This document shows, piece after piece, positions 1-8,099 of a stretch of DNA of 64,000 nucleotides. The position numbers were made by a program, and so were the translations under genes. The stretch's first letter is position 1; each line of letters begins with the position of its first letter. The notes beneath the pieces were generated by a model. It was not told where the DNA came from, ran no database searches, and was given only the letters and a program-made list of their open reading frames with translations. This DNA comes from Marinobacter maroccanus. GTDB taxonomy: Bacteria > Pseudomonadota > Gammaproteobacteria > Pseudomonadales > Oleiphilaceae. The DNA lies in contig NZ_PSSX01000013.1 of NCBI RefSeq assembly GCF_002933275.1, positions 1-64,000 of the forward strand. The letters run 5' to 3'.

Positions 1-1
1 T

Positions 2-123
2 GTTGGTGGCTATCTGATGGACTACTACAACCGGCAAAGACCTCATACGTTCAACGGTGGCATTTCTCCCGTTGCAGCAGAGGAAAACCTTAAAATACTG
101 TCCGGGATTAGTTGACCACTACA
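2..123 (+). mobile_element. IS3-family transposase 3' end and terminal repeat (remnant at window edge)
   Basis: The frame opening at base 2 reads through to a stop at 113-115 and gives 37 residues including YLMDYYNRQRPHTFNGG and SPVAAEEN. This is the typical C-terminal tail of the DDE integrase (OrfB) of IS3-family insertion sequences. The bases just after and overlapping the stop, TGACCACTACA (113-123), have the form of an IS3-type terminal repeat read inwards as TGTAGTGGTCA. The rest of the element lies outside the window, so whether the IS is complete cannot be judged. The next base starts a different coding frame, which suggests the element ends here. Confidence 0.75.
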
Positions 124-124
124 C

Positions 125-268
125 ATGGAAGCGATGATCCCTTATTCAAGCGCTGTTGAGCGAATGGGCGAGGAAGGCTTACCCCTGGAAATCTTGAGTC
201 CCCGATCCAATCCGGCCGCAAGCTACAGAAAGCTGTGGAAGGAAATTAAGTCTGAGTTAGGCATGTAA
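125..268 (+). pseudogene. C-terminal fragment of a ParA/MinD-like ATPase, cut by the IS3 element
   Basis: Directly after the IS end an open frame encodes 47 residues containing IPYSSAVERMGEE and PRSNPAASYRKLWKEIK. From memory this matches the C-terminal end of ParA-family partition ATPases, where the last helices carry an (A/S)AVE-MGE segment and a PRS-AA--Y--LW-EI segment. No Walker motifs remain. The ATG at 125 lies at the IS junction and has no evident ribosome site, so this is more likely the surviving 3' end of an interrupted gene than a working small gene. The family call rests on a short match and is moderate. Confidence 0.45.
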
Positions 269-330
269 ATTGTCGCCTGGGCATTGCTGCATGGCTTAGG
301 TCTGCAAAAGTCGTGTTGGAGGTAAGACAG

Positions 331-2031
331 ATGAGGAAATGGATCTTACTGTTGTGGCTTGCGACGCCCGGCCTTTCAGCGGATGTCTTGCCTTCGAATT
401 CGTTCGCACCTGCCATTTTGTTTAATTCCGCGATTGTTCTTGACGGCTCTTACAACGAGAGTCTTCTGGCTGGAATGGAACAGTTTGAGCAACAGAAAGG
501 CCTTCCTTTCACTCAGATGGCGACTGCTGACCCGATTCTTTACCGCCAGTCTCTGGAATCCCTGGCAATGGCGGGACATTCGCCAATAATCGTGCCCGGC
601 GGTGGCACACAGGCAATTGTTGAAGCCATCGCGCCATCATTCCCCGAAACTACCTTTATTTCGATTGGTTATCAGACGGATGCGCCGAACGTACGGTCAA
701 TCCTTTTCAGGGAGTGGGACGGTGCTTATCTTGCCGGAGTTCTGGCTGCCTACCGTAGTCCGAACCGGAAAGTCGCGTTTATGGGCGGGCTTCCGGTTCG
801 TTCGGTAAAAGAGCTGGAGGCTGGATTCCGCGCAGGATTTAACCGTATCCTGCCGGATGGTCAGATCACCAGTCTTTATTTGTCTGAATATTCCGATCGC
901 CCATGGGACGACGAGAGCAAGGCCAAAGAGCTCGGGAGGCAACTGTTCAGCAGTGAGCATGACATCGTGTTTGCTGCTGCAGGTAGCAGTGGCAAGGGAG
1001 CATTAGCGGCAGCCGCTGAAGCTGACAAGCTTGCGATTGGAGTGGACCAGAATCAAAACGGCATGTATCCGGGCCACGTCCTGACATCCGTTGTGAAGCA
1101 TCTGGATAGAGCTGTATACGTGGCGTTGATCAGTGAACGCTGGCAACTCTGGCGTTCGCCTGTCAAAAGACTGGGACTGGCTCAGGGTGGTGTGTCCATA
1201 AGTATTGATGAAAACAATCAGCCGCTCTTATCCCAAGCCATGCTCGTGGAACTCCAGAAGAATCGGGGCCGGCTTTTAGCGGAATCGACCGGCATGGTGG
1301 GCGTCACCAACGGTGTCGATCAAGACATTGAAAAGCCGCAGTCTCTGACAGTGGCAGTTCCTGAGGAGGTTCGATTTCCCTTTATTCAAGCTGATGACTC
1401 CGGGATCACTGGAATTGCCATAGATGCTCTGGGCATGCTTAGTCGGCAATTGGGCGTAGAATTCGAGTACCGGGCTATGCCGACTCGACGAGGCGCCTAT
1501 TCGCTTGGGGAATCGGTGGACGGTTTTATCGCAATCTCGCACAGTGAAGATGCTGAAAAGCGTGGCGTTTTCCCGAGGCGGGGCGGTGACGTTGATGAAG
1601 ACCGAGCCTTAATGACCTGGGATCTGGCGGCTTTTCAACTGATCAATCAAGACCTCGCCGATGCTTCCATACTGCAACCGCCTATAACGATACCTCCGGG
1701 ATCGGGAACAGACAATCTGAAAGAACTCCAGGGCCTCGAAAGCCACGTTATCGGTAGTGTAGAGCGGCAGTTGAATATGTTGCTCCGCAGGCATGCGAAA
1801 ACGGCACTGGCAGACGCGTTGCACGCGGATCACCTTATAGATAATCGGCCCGAGTTTGCCGGAAGAATCCAAAAAGTGGCGGCATCAGTGTCCAAGGAAT
1901 CAAGCTACTTGGTTTTATCGAAGGCTTTTTACCAGCAATATCCTGAATTCAGCGAGATCTTGTGGAACAGGCTGTCGGCGATTCGGGAGTCTGTCGAGCT
2001 TTGGGATGGGGTAGATCGTTATTTCCAATAA
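331..2031 (+). CDS. Fused BMP/PnrA-type and SBP_bac_3-like periplasmic binding protein
   Basis: An exported protein of 566 residues. The frame is open from a GTG at 313, but GGAGG at 318-322 sits 8 bases before ATG 331, which begins a clear signal peptide (MRKWILLLWLATPGLSA), so 331 is preferred. Residues about 25-315 look like the BMP/PnrA family (basic membrane lipoproteins that bind nucleosides and similar ligands), with the PGGGTQ segment and an FREWDGAYLAGVLAA helix. After a linker, residues about 335-560 resemble an extracellular solute-binding family 3 domain (LTVAVPEEVRFPFI, then GIAIDALGMLSRQLGVEFEY). No lipobox and no transmembrane segment follow, so it should be soluble in the periplasm. 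No ABC permease or ATPase gene is adjacent. A sensory or scavenging role is possible; the ligand is unknown. Confidence 0.8.
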   Translation: MRKWILLLWLATPGLSADVLPSNSFAPAILFNSAIVLDGSYNESLLAGMEQFEQQKGLPFTQMATADPILYRQSLESLAMAGHSPIIVPGGGTQAIVEAIAPSFPETTFISIGYQTDAPNVRSILFREWDGAYLAGVLAAYRSPNRKVAFMGGLPVRSVKELEAGFRAGFNRILPDGQITSLYLSEYSDRPWDDESKAKELGRQLFSSEHDIVFAAAGSSGKGALAAAAEADKLAIGVDQNQNGMYPGHVLTSVVKHLDRAVYVALISERWQLWRSPVKRLGLAQGGVSISIDENNQPLLSQAMLVELQKNRGRLLAESTGMVGVTNGVDQDIEKPQSLTVAVPEEVRFPFIQADDSGITGIAIDALGMLSRQLGVEFEYRAMPTRRGAYSLGESVDGFIAISHSEDAEKRGVFPRRGGDVDEDRALMTWDLAAFQLINQDLADASILQPPITIPPGSGTDNLKELQGLESHVIGSVERQLNMLLRRHAKTALADALHADHLIDNRPEFAGRIQKVAASVSKESSYLVLSKAFYQQYPEFSEILWNRLSAIRESVELWDGVDRYFQ

Positions 2032-2189
2032 GTTTTATTCTTTGATAGCGGCTGCCCTCGTGCAAGGTCGGGCCGCTCTACAATATTTGAATCGCTTGAT
2101 CGGTCGGGGTGGCACGCAGCCAATGGCCGCCGGATCACACCTTCCTGCCGTCGGTAGGTGCAGCGCTGGATGTAATGGGGTTCGTTTGG

Positions 2190-2813
2190 ATGATTTGGGT
2201 CAAGGTTGTTGGAGTTGCCGTCGTGATGCTTGTTTCAGGCTGTACCTATGGGCCTCAAGAGGAACTGGCGCAAATTGAAAATCTGGCAGTTCGGCCTGAT
2301 TCCCTCCAGTTCGCTGTAGCGGTTCGCTACGTGCGATTTCAGCCTGCAACCGGTCTTACAGCATTTCCGAATGGAGGGGTACCGAACTATCTGGAAAAGA
2401 CAGCCATCGTGCATCTTGTCGATGTATCGACGGATCAAATTGTGGAGCTCGCCAGAATTGAAGCGCCTGACCTGTTAAAGACGGGGTATAGGGCTTGGCT
2501 GACGGGTTGGAGAGGGGATTCGGTATTCTTGCAGTTATCCGGTTGCCCGGGGTCTGAATGTTACGGCGATCTTTTGCGGTTTCACCATTTCGCACTCAGT
2601 CCCAACGCGGAGCCTAAAACGGTCACTGGGCGTCCAGAGGATATAGATCGGATTCCGGGTATGCTCTCTCGTGCGCCCGGTGAAAAGGTGTATATGAGAG
2701 TGAGTGCTGATTCAAAGGTAATCAGTGTACGCACTGATGATTCGGAACCTTTTACCGAACGCTACATGCTTCAGAGCTCTGGTGAGCTGGTGGCTATTGC
2801 ACCCAATAGATAA
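2190..2813 (+). CDS. Hypothetical outer- or inner-membrane lipoprotein
   Basis: Not recognised as a named family. ATG 2190 gives 207 residues starting MIWVKVVGVAVVMLVSGCTYG, a textbook lipoprotein signal: positive residue, hydrophobic core, then lipobox LVSGC with Cys18 as the lipidated residue. GGGG at 2177-2180 lies 9 bases upstream. ATG 2175 and a GTG near 2109 are in frame but would lengthen the leader unnaturally. The mature part is polar and rich in beta-prone segments, with a Cys pair in LSGCPGSECYGDLL that could form a disulfide. It lies about 160 bases after the fused binding protein on the same strand, so co-expression is possible. Confidence 0.7.
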   Translation: MIWVKVVGVAVVMLVSGCTYGPQEELAQIENLAVRPDSLQFAVAVRYVRFQPATGLTAFPNGGVPNYLEKTAIVHLVDVSTDQIVELARIEAPDLLKTGYRAWLTGWRGDSVFLQLSGCPGSECYGDLLRFHHFALSPNAEPKTVTGRPEDIDRIPGMLSRAPGEKVYMRVSADSKVISVRTDDSEPFTERYMLQSSGELVAIAPNR

Positions 2814-2880
2814 TTTCAGCGCGCTTCGGCCGAATTAACTGCTATGGGTCCGAAGCAGAGATGAAGAGCGCGAAATTTTT
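2812..2880 (+). terminator. Possible two-tier stem-loop terminator
   Basis: Just past the lipoprotein stop, AATTTCAGCGC (2812-2822) can pair with GCGCGAAATT (2868-2877), and inside it GCTTCGG (2823-2829) pairs exactly with CCGAAGC (2850-2856). The outer arm runs into a short T tract (TTTTT, 2876-2880). The internal asymmetry makes this a weaker call than a simple hairpin. Confidence 0.35.
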
Positions 2881-2915
2881 ATAGTCCATGCCCAGGCTGT
2901 AAGGGATGTGACCGG

Positions 2916-3227
2916 ATGTTTACCACAATTGATCTTTTCATAGCTTCAACCTTCATCTGCTTTGTCATGGCTGCGGTCGTCTGGTCGCGAGTCAAACCAG
3001 ATGCAAAGCCCGACAGACAGGATTCTGAGGTTCGCGCTCAGCGGGCCGCCGAATTTTTTGAACAGGCTGGCCATTGGGCAAGCTTAGCTGTCAACGTCGT
3101 GATTGGTATTTTGCTCGGGGTGGTAATCAATGGCCTGGTTCAATTGATGTTTACTGGGGCTTGGGCTGCGGTGTTCAACATTGCAGTTTTATCCGCTGCG
3201 CTGTTTTTTTATCGTTTTCTTGCATGA
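2916..3227 (+). CDS. Small multi-pass membrane protein, probably frameshifted at its 3' end
   Basis: No family recognised. ATG 2916 follows AAGGGA about 9 bases upstream and gives 103 residues with three hydrophobic segments (about 6-25, 55-76 and 80-101), separated by a polar loop rich in Arg, Glu and Ala. The frame stops at 3227, but the +1 frame stays open to 3396 and encodes a credible continuation (FLHDRLGKKLFPSG, then SLPAGLVLGVVLASLG) with a further hydrophobic segment. The two frames meet at a run of seven T (3204-3210); six T would join them into one protein of about 160 residues. So the annotated 103-residue product may be a frameshifted form, a slippage product or a sequencing error. 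Confidence 0.55.
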   Translation: MFTTIDLFIASTFICFVMAAVVWSRVKPDAKPDRQDSEVRAQRAAEFFEQAGHWASLAVNVVIGILLGVVINGLVQLMFTGAWAAVFNIAVLSAALFFYRFLA

Positions 3228-3435
3228 CCGCTTGGGTAAAAAGCTTTTTCCGAGTGGGATACGGCCAGCACGTAGACCTGAGAGGGTGCGTGAAACACCG
3301 CTGTTGCGGCGTCTTAGCCTGCCTGCAGGTCTTGTTCTTGGTGTTGTCCTCGCCAGTCTCGGGCTGGATGATTATCTCTCTGGCTGGCTCTTGTGATTCC
3401 CCAATGTCCGGAATCAGCCGCATAGCATTATCCCA

Positions 3436-3498
3436 ATCTGAATGTTCGCTTTGCGACCGTCCCGCATCTCAGGCAATACCTAAAAAAAGCGGACATTC
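3436..3498. repeat. Dispersed palindromic repeat, full copy A
   Basis: The arms GAATGTTCGCTTT (3440-3452) and AAAGCGGACATTC (3486-3498) are complementary at 12 of 13 positions and enclose a 33-base middle containing CCCGCATC and AGGCAATACC. A second full copy with the same arms and middle lies at 57423-57486, and half-copies occur at 5903, 6702, 50032 and 53784. It sits in the gap between the small membrane protein and the AraC-type gene. Confidence 0.8.
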
Positions 3499-3649
3499 TA
3501 GCCATAAATCGTTTAGGCGTGGTTCACGAGATACTTCGCCACTGCCAATTTCCCGCGTTTTCACTATGAACCGGTCGGATCCCGGATGAGAGATGGATGA
3601 AAGAGTGGTTCTGTGATGACTATCATGTGTTTCTGATTATACTGGTCGC

Positions 3650-4381
3650 ATGAAGCACTCTGAGATCGGCTTGCATATACGAACCTACGAGGACGAGGGA
3701 AAAAGCCACTCCCACGACCATCACCAACTGGTATTGCCGTTGGTGGGAACGTTATCTCTGTCAGTAGATGCCAAGGAAGGGGAGGTTGCGCAGCATCGAG
3801 CGGCAATTATTCCTGCGGGAATTGGCCATGGATATGCTGCGACCGACGATAATCGGTTTTTGGTTGCAGACGTCCCCGAAGGCTTGGCCCCGGCGCTAGA
3901 CAAGCTACCTTGTTTCGTAGACCTCGATCCAGCATTGCTCCATTACGTCCAGTTCCTTCACGCACAGCTCCAAAATGGGACTGAGTCGGATTTTACCCAG
4001 CATCAAATGCTGCTCCTGCTGATTCAGTTGCTTCAGGAGCGCCATGGAAGTCAGCTGAAGCTGGACCGCAGAGTCCACGCCGCGAAACAATTTCTGGACG
4101 AACACTTCAGCCGACCGCTGTCCTTGGCCGAGGCGGCTGCCGTGGCACATCTGAGCATTCGGCAGTTGAACGATCTGTTTCGGCGCCAGGTCGGCATGAC
4201 GCCGCATCAATACCTCACGGAATTACGAATGAAAGAAGCTTGGCGGCTTTTGGAGCAGTCGGGGCGCAGCGTCCAGCGAGTTGCCGACGCTGTTGGCTAT
4301 TCATCGTTATCGGCCTTTAGCGACCGGTTCAGAGCCCACTTTGGCAAAGCGCCCAGCCACTTCCGCCGTATTTCGAAATAG
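3650..4381 (+). CDS. AraC-family transcriptional regulator with N-terminal cupin
   Basis: A 243-residue DNA-binding regulator. Residues about 15-80 form a small cupin-type sensor domain with a His cluster (SHSHDHHQLVLPLVG) that may bind a metal or ligand. Residues about 140-240 hold the two AraC helix-turn-helix motifs: LSLAEAAAVAHLSIRQLNDL and, in the second, VQRVADAVGYSSLSAFSDRF followed by GKAPSHFRR. It lies 85 bases upstream of an EamA-type exporter on the same strand, and such regulators often control the adjacent exporter gene. The upstream ribosome site is weak. The effector is unknown. Confidence 0.9.
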   Translation: MKHSEIGLHIRTYEDEGKSHSHDHHQLVLPLVGTLSLSVDAKEGEVAQHRAAIIPAGIGHGYAATDDNRFLVADVPEGLAPALDKLPCFVDLDPALLHYVQFLHAQLQNGTESDFTQHQMLLLLIQLLQERHGSQLKLDRRVHAAKQFLDEHFSRPLSLAEAAAVAHLSIRQLNDLFRRQVGMTPHQYLTELRMKEAWRLLEQSGRSVQRVADAVGYSSLSAFSDRFRAHFGKAPSHFRRISK

Positions 4382-4466
4382 TTCCGCCAGGATTTGAAAG
4401 TTCCTGTCCTTCGCACTGGATACCCTTCTGAAATCATTCAAACGTGAGAATTTCGGGGAGAGTTTC

Positions 4467-5366
4467 ATGGCATCCGTTAACGCCGCAACCTGGATCGGGT
4501 CGATTTCCGTTCTGTTATGGGGCACTTTGGCATTGCTGACCAAGCTTTCCGGTGGCGAGATTCCAGAGTTCCAGCTCATGGCCATGACCTTCGGCATCGC
4601 TTTCCTGTTGATGTGCAGCCGTTGGGTCTTCTCGGGACATTCCGGTGTGCATTATTTACGGCAATCGCCGCTTGCATGGTGCATCGGTATCGTTGGTTTG
4701 TTCGGTTATCACTTTGCCTACTTCAAGGCCATGACACTGGCCCCGGCCGTTGAAGTCAGCCTTCTGGCTTACCTCTGGCCGCTGCTGATCGTCCTGCTGT
4801 CGGCCTTCCTGCCGGGCGAGAAGCTACGAGCTCAGTACATCGTTGGGGCCCTGGTTGCCCTGGCAGGTTGTTGGTTGTTGATCAGCCGTAATGCCGACGG
4901 ATTTGCATGGGAGAACCTGCCGGGTTACCTGGTGGCTCTGTCCTGTGCTCTGATCTGGTCATCTTATTCCGTTCTCAGCAGACTGGTTCGCTCGGTACCG
5001 ACCGATGCAGTGGGCTGGTTCTGCGGTGTTACGGCCATTCTGGCGTTGATTTGCCACCTTTTGTGGGAGGAAACGGTATGGCCAGAAGGCGTACTTCAAT
5101 GGATTGGCCTGGTCGGACTGGGCCTCGGACCGGTGGGCGTAGCCTTCTTCACCTGGGACCATGGTGTAAAACACGGAAACATCCAGTTACTGGGAACCCT
5201 GGCATACAGTGCGCCACTCATTTCAGTGATCCTTTTGATCCTTGCCGGATTCGGCGAGGCTACGGTTGCGGTGTTGAGTGCCAGCATTCTGATCGTCATT
5301 GGTTCTTTGATCGCGGGTCGTGCGAAAAGCCGGACGGTCGCCGAGCCAGAATTGTTAACAGACTAA
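4467..5366 (+). CDS. EamA-family (DMT superfamily) transporter, probable metabolite exporter
   Basis: A 299-residue inner-membrane protein with about ten hydrophobic segments in two EamA repeats. The first repeat spans roughly residues 8-140 (WIGSISVLLWGTLALLTKL; YHFAYFKAMTLAPAVEVSLL) and the second 155-285 (LIWSSYSVLSRLV; LGLGPVGVAFFTWDHGVKHG). Family members export amino acids or other small metabolites; the pattern resembles the aromatic amino acid exporter YddG group, but the substrate cannot be fixed from sequence. GGGGAG lies 6 bases before ATG 4467. It is followed after 21 bases by csaA. Confidence 0.88.
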   Translation: MASVNAATWIGSISVLLWGTLALLTKLSGGEIPEFQLMAMTFGIAFLLMCSRWVFSGHSGVHYLRQSPLAWCIGIVGLFGYHFAYFKAMTLAPAVEVSLLAYLWPLLIVLLSAFLPGEKLRAQYIVGALVALAGCWLLISRNADGFAWENLPGYLVALSCALIWSSYSVLSRLVRSVPTDAVGWFCGVTAILALICHLLWEETVWPEGVLQWIGLVGLGLGPVGVAFFTWDHGVKHGNIQLLGTLAYSAPLISVILLILAGFGEATVAVLSASILIVIGSLIAGRAKSRTVAEPELLTD

Positions 5367-5387
5367 CTACGTCGAAGGAGCAGTGAG

Positions 5388-5720
5388 ATGATTACTTGGG
5401 ACGATTTCGAGAAGGTTGAACTGCGGATCGGGACCATCATTGAAGTGACGGATTTTCCCGAGGCGCGCAAGCCTGCATATAAATTGCGAGTGGATTTCGG
5501 GTCGGACATTGGTATTCGTAAATCGAGTGCACAGCTTACGGACCTATATGGCAAGGATGATCTAATCGGCAAGCAGGTTCTTGCCGTCACCAATTTCCCG
5601 CCCAAACAGATCGGCCCTTTTTTGTCGGAGTGCCTGGTCACTGGCGTGCAGACGCAGAAGGGCGCAGTTACCTTGGTAAGACCGGATGCGCAGGTGGATA
5701 ACGGGGAACGCTTGTTCTGA
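5388..5720 (+). CDS. csaA: CsaA-type tRNA-binding domain protein (secretion chaperone-like)
   Basis: A 110-residue single-domain protein of the tRNA-binding/EMAP-II OB fold, the normal CsaA length. Signature segments are FEKVELRIGTIIEV near the N-terminus, FGSDIGIRKSSAQLTDLY in the middle and GKQVLAVTNFPPKQIGPFLS. CsaA homologues bind tRNA-like or unfolded partners and were described as export chaperones in Bacillus. A strong AAGGAG lies 7 bases before ATG 5388. It probably forms a transcription unit with the exporter and perhaps the AraC-type gene. Confidence 0.9.
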   Translation: MITWDDFEKVELRIGTIIEVTDFPEARKPAYKLRVDFGSDIGIRKSSAQLTDLYGKDDLIGKQVLAVTNFPPKQIGPFLSECLVTGVQTQKGAVTLVRPDAQVDNGERLF

Positions 5721-5902
5721 GTTTCGGCGGCTTACACATCACAGGCCAACCGGTATTCAAGTTCAAGCGAGGGTGATGCATGGGACAAAGTCTCGTGTGC
5801 TGGCAATGGTGAGCGGAAAGCTCACCGTTGCAGCGCTCCAATGCACTTCCCTCCGATTCGCGGCTCCAAAATAGCCGCAAAGCTCCGCGTAATCGTCAAA
5901 TC

Positions 5903-5922
5903 CAAATCTCCGCTTTGCGACC
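5903..5922. repeat. Left half-copy of the dispersed palindromic repeat
   Basis: AAATCTCCGCTTTGCGACC (about 5904-5922) matches the left arm and start of the middle of the full copies (ATCT, then CGCTTTGCGACC), with about five bases missing inside the arm. No right arm follows nearby; the matching right arm is found at 6702-6719, on the other side of the recombinase gene. Confidence 0.55.
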
Positions 5923-5992
5923 AGGTTGGACAACAGGAAACAATTTTTTGAGCCATACTTAATGGCCCTTACCCTCCGAAGAGGGCCACACC

Positions 5993-6607
5993 ATGACATT
6001 TCCTATCAGCAAAGCTCCCTGGAACAAGGGAAAGCTTGTTGGCCAGAAACTACCGCTCAAACTCGAACAAATATGGGCTATCCGTATTCGGTTGGAGATT
6101 GCTAAGAACATCCGAGAGCTGGCGATGTTCAACATGGCAATTGATTGCAAGCTCCGGTCCTGCGATTTGGTAAAGCTCTTGGTTCGAGATATTTCCAGAA
6201 ACGGAGAGGTTCTGGATCGGGCGCAAGTCACTCAGCAGAAAACCAGTCAACCTGTTCAATTTGAGATAACGAAAAAGACGCGCGAATCGGTCGAAGCGTG
6301 GATCGAATTGCGCGGACTCTCAGGTATGGATTATTTGTGGCCGAGTCGGATGAGAAAGTTCGACCACATCACTACCCATCAATATGCCCGTCTCGTCAAA
6401 AAATGGATAACCAGCATTGGACTTGATCCTTCAGTCTACGCAACCCATTCGATGAGACGTAGCAAAGCTACATTGATCTACAAGAAGACCAAAAATCTGC
6501 GAGCTGTACAGTTGCTGTTAGGACACACGAACATGTCGAGCACCGTGCGATACCTTGGCGTCGAAGTCGAGGATGCTCTGGAGATAGCTGAGAGTATTGA
6601 GATCTAA
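5993..6607 (+). CDS. Small tyrosine recombinase (catalytic core only)
   Basis: A 204-residue site-specific recombinase of the phage-integrase superfamily. All catalytic positions are visible: Arg55 (in CKLRSCDL), Lys83 (QQKTSQ), His152 and Arg155 (THSMRRSKAT), His178 (LLLGHTN) and the nucleophile Tyr187 (STVRYLG). The usual N-terminal core-binding/SAM-like domain is absent, giving a size like FimB/FimE. I recall closely similar stand-alone proteins on plasmids and islands of gammaproteobacteria. GAGGG lies about 9 bases before ATG 5993. It has no partner genes and is flanked by half-copies of a palindromic repeat, suggesting it belongs to a small mobile or invertible unit. Confidence 0.88.
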   Translation: MTFPISKAPWNKGKLVGQKLPLKLEQIWAIRIRLEIAKNIRELAMFNMAIDCKLRSCDLVKLLVRDISRNGEVLDRAQVTQQKTSQPVQFEITKKTRESVEAWIELRGLSGMDYLWPSRMRKFDHITTHQYARLVKKWITSIGLDPSVYATHSMRRSKATLIYKKTKNLRAVQLLLGHTNMSSTVRYLGVEVEDALEIAESIEI

Positions 6608-6701
6608 ATGCGTAACTTGGCTCCTTGGTCGCTGGATGTTGCAGACGCTGCCAGGTCCGGTCGATGATCACCTTCGGGTTTCGATCAGGCTCCTTCAGTC
6701 G

Positions 6702-6719
6702 TAAACAAAAGCGAACATT
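6702..6719. repeat. Right half-copy of the dispersed palindromic repeat
   Basis: The 18 bases TAAACAAAAGCGAACATT are identical to the right part of full copy B (57468-57485). The left arm expected about 45 bases upstream is missing here and lies instead at 5903-5922, before the recombinase gene. The rest of the 387-base gap 6608-6994 shows nothing recognisable except the ribosome site of the next gene. Confidence 0.65.
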
Positions 6720-6994
6720 GAGATGTGGCTCTTAGCGCATTTATTGTGAGCCTTCCTGTCTCGCGGAGATCACCGACAGTTGTCGCAAAAATTCGTTGAG
6801 TAAACTCTCAGGGCTTAAAAGCCTATGAAATTTATGAAATAGTGAAAAGGGGCAATATCTGCCGCGCTCGTTGGCGTTAATAGTGGAAAAAAGCCCCGGT
6901 TCCGATAGCATGTTAGAGATAATCGCCAGATCGTCTATCCAAGCATTTGCGCGGATAGGATCAGGACTGTGTTGATCCACAGGAGTTCATCACC

Positions 6995-7978
6995 GTGACG
7001 TCTGCGCTGAACGACATTGAACCGGCCGATATCCATCTGTTGACCGGCATGCTGGACACCATGACGGACCATGTATTTCTACTACGTATCGAAGCGGGAC
7101 GGTACCGCCTGGTCTACTGCAACCAGGCCATGGAGCGGTTCATGAACCAGTCGGACACCCTGTTGTGCGGACTTTTTCTCGATGACATAGTCTCCGACTC
7201 AGTTCTTTACGGGAAGATTGCAGGTAATTACCAGCGCGCCATTGCTGCGGGCCATGTGATTTGTTACGAGGAGAGCACCGAGGGGTTCGATTCGGCACCC
7301 GTCACCATCTTTGAAACCAGTGTTTCACCCTTGCGTGGGCGTGACGGCAGTTCGGTGTATATATGTGGTATTTCCAGGGACATCACTGCCCGCCGTGATG
7401 CTGAAACAGCCCTTCAAAAAACCAATGAAAAACTGGCCCAGCAGCTTGCTGAAAACCATCGTTTGCACGAAAAGCTCCACGAGGAAGCCATGCGCGACCC
7501 TCTGACCAATCTTTTCAACCGGCGCTACTTCCTGGAAAGCCTAAGCCGTGAACTGAATCGGGCGCAACGAGAACAACACTCCGTTACCCTAATGATGCTG
7601 GACATTGATTATTTCAAATCACTCAACGACGAATATGGCCACGCTGTTGGTGATCAGGTGCTGATTGAGTTCAGCCAGAGGCTGCTGGAGGGGATGCGCA
7701 AAGCCGATGTAGTCTGCCGCTGGGGCGGCGAAGAATTTCTGATCATGATGCCTGGGTTATCGCAGGAAGACGCATACAAACGCATGATCCAGTGGCGGGA
7801 AGCCAATAGCCCGATGGTTTTCAGAGTGGCAGACCAAAGCGTTTCTATTCGTTTCTCATCCGGCTTGGCTACCGCGCCGGAGAATGGGGCATCGTCGGAC
7901 GAATTGATTAACGCCACTGATAGGGCGCTGTATTTAGCGAAGGCCGCGGGGCGGGATCAGGTTCAGTTGTTTGGATAA
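6995..7978 (+). CDS. PAS-GGDEF diguanylate cyclase
   Basis: A soluble 327-residue enzyme expected to make c-di-GMP from two GTP. Residues about 15-135 form a PAS sensor fold (YCNQAMERFM; ICGISRDITARRDAE), a short helical linker follows, and residues about 165-325 form the GGDEF domain (DPLTNLFNRRYF; MMLDIDYFKSLND). The active-site motif is GGEEF at 244-248, and an RxxD inhibitory site (RKAD, 235-238) lies just before it, so product feedback is likely. Translation starts at GTG 6995, with AGGAG at 6981-6985. No transmembrane segment is present. Confidence 0.93.
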   Translation: MTSALNDIEPADIHLLTGMLDTMTDHVFLLRIEAGRYRLVYCNQAMERFMNQSDTLLCGLFLDDIVSDSVLYGKIAGNYQRAIAAGHVICYEESTEGFDSAPVTIFETSVSPLRGRDGSSVYICGISRDITARRDAETALQKTNEKLAQQLAENHRLHEKLHEEAMRDPLTNLFNRRYFLESLSRELNRAQREQHSVTLMMLDIDYFKSLNDEYGHAVGDQVLIEFSQRLLEGMRKADVVCRWGGEEFLIMMPGLSQEDAYKRMIQWREANSPMVFRVADQSVSIRFSSGLATAPENGASSDELINATDRALYLAKAAGRDQVQLFG

Positions 7979-8099
7979 TTACTTTCAGCGTTTGCTTGAG
8001 GGTATGATCGAATTCTTGCGATGGCTTGCAAGCGCTCATTGGGATATTGTCTGGCTTTGGGATCGGGCATTGACGGGGAGTCAGTTAGTTGGCCAAGCA

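Noticed and set aside
3436..3498. Palindromic repeat as an integron attC site
   Set aside because: The arm ends do not fit the RYYYAAC/GTTRRRY core sites and no cassette-like gene array or IntI is present.
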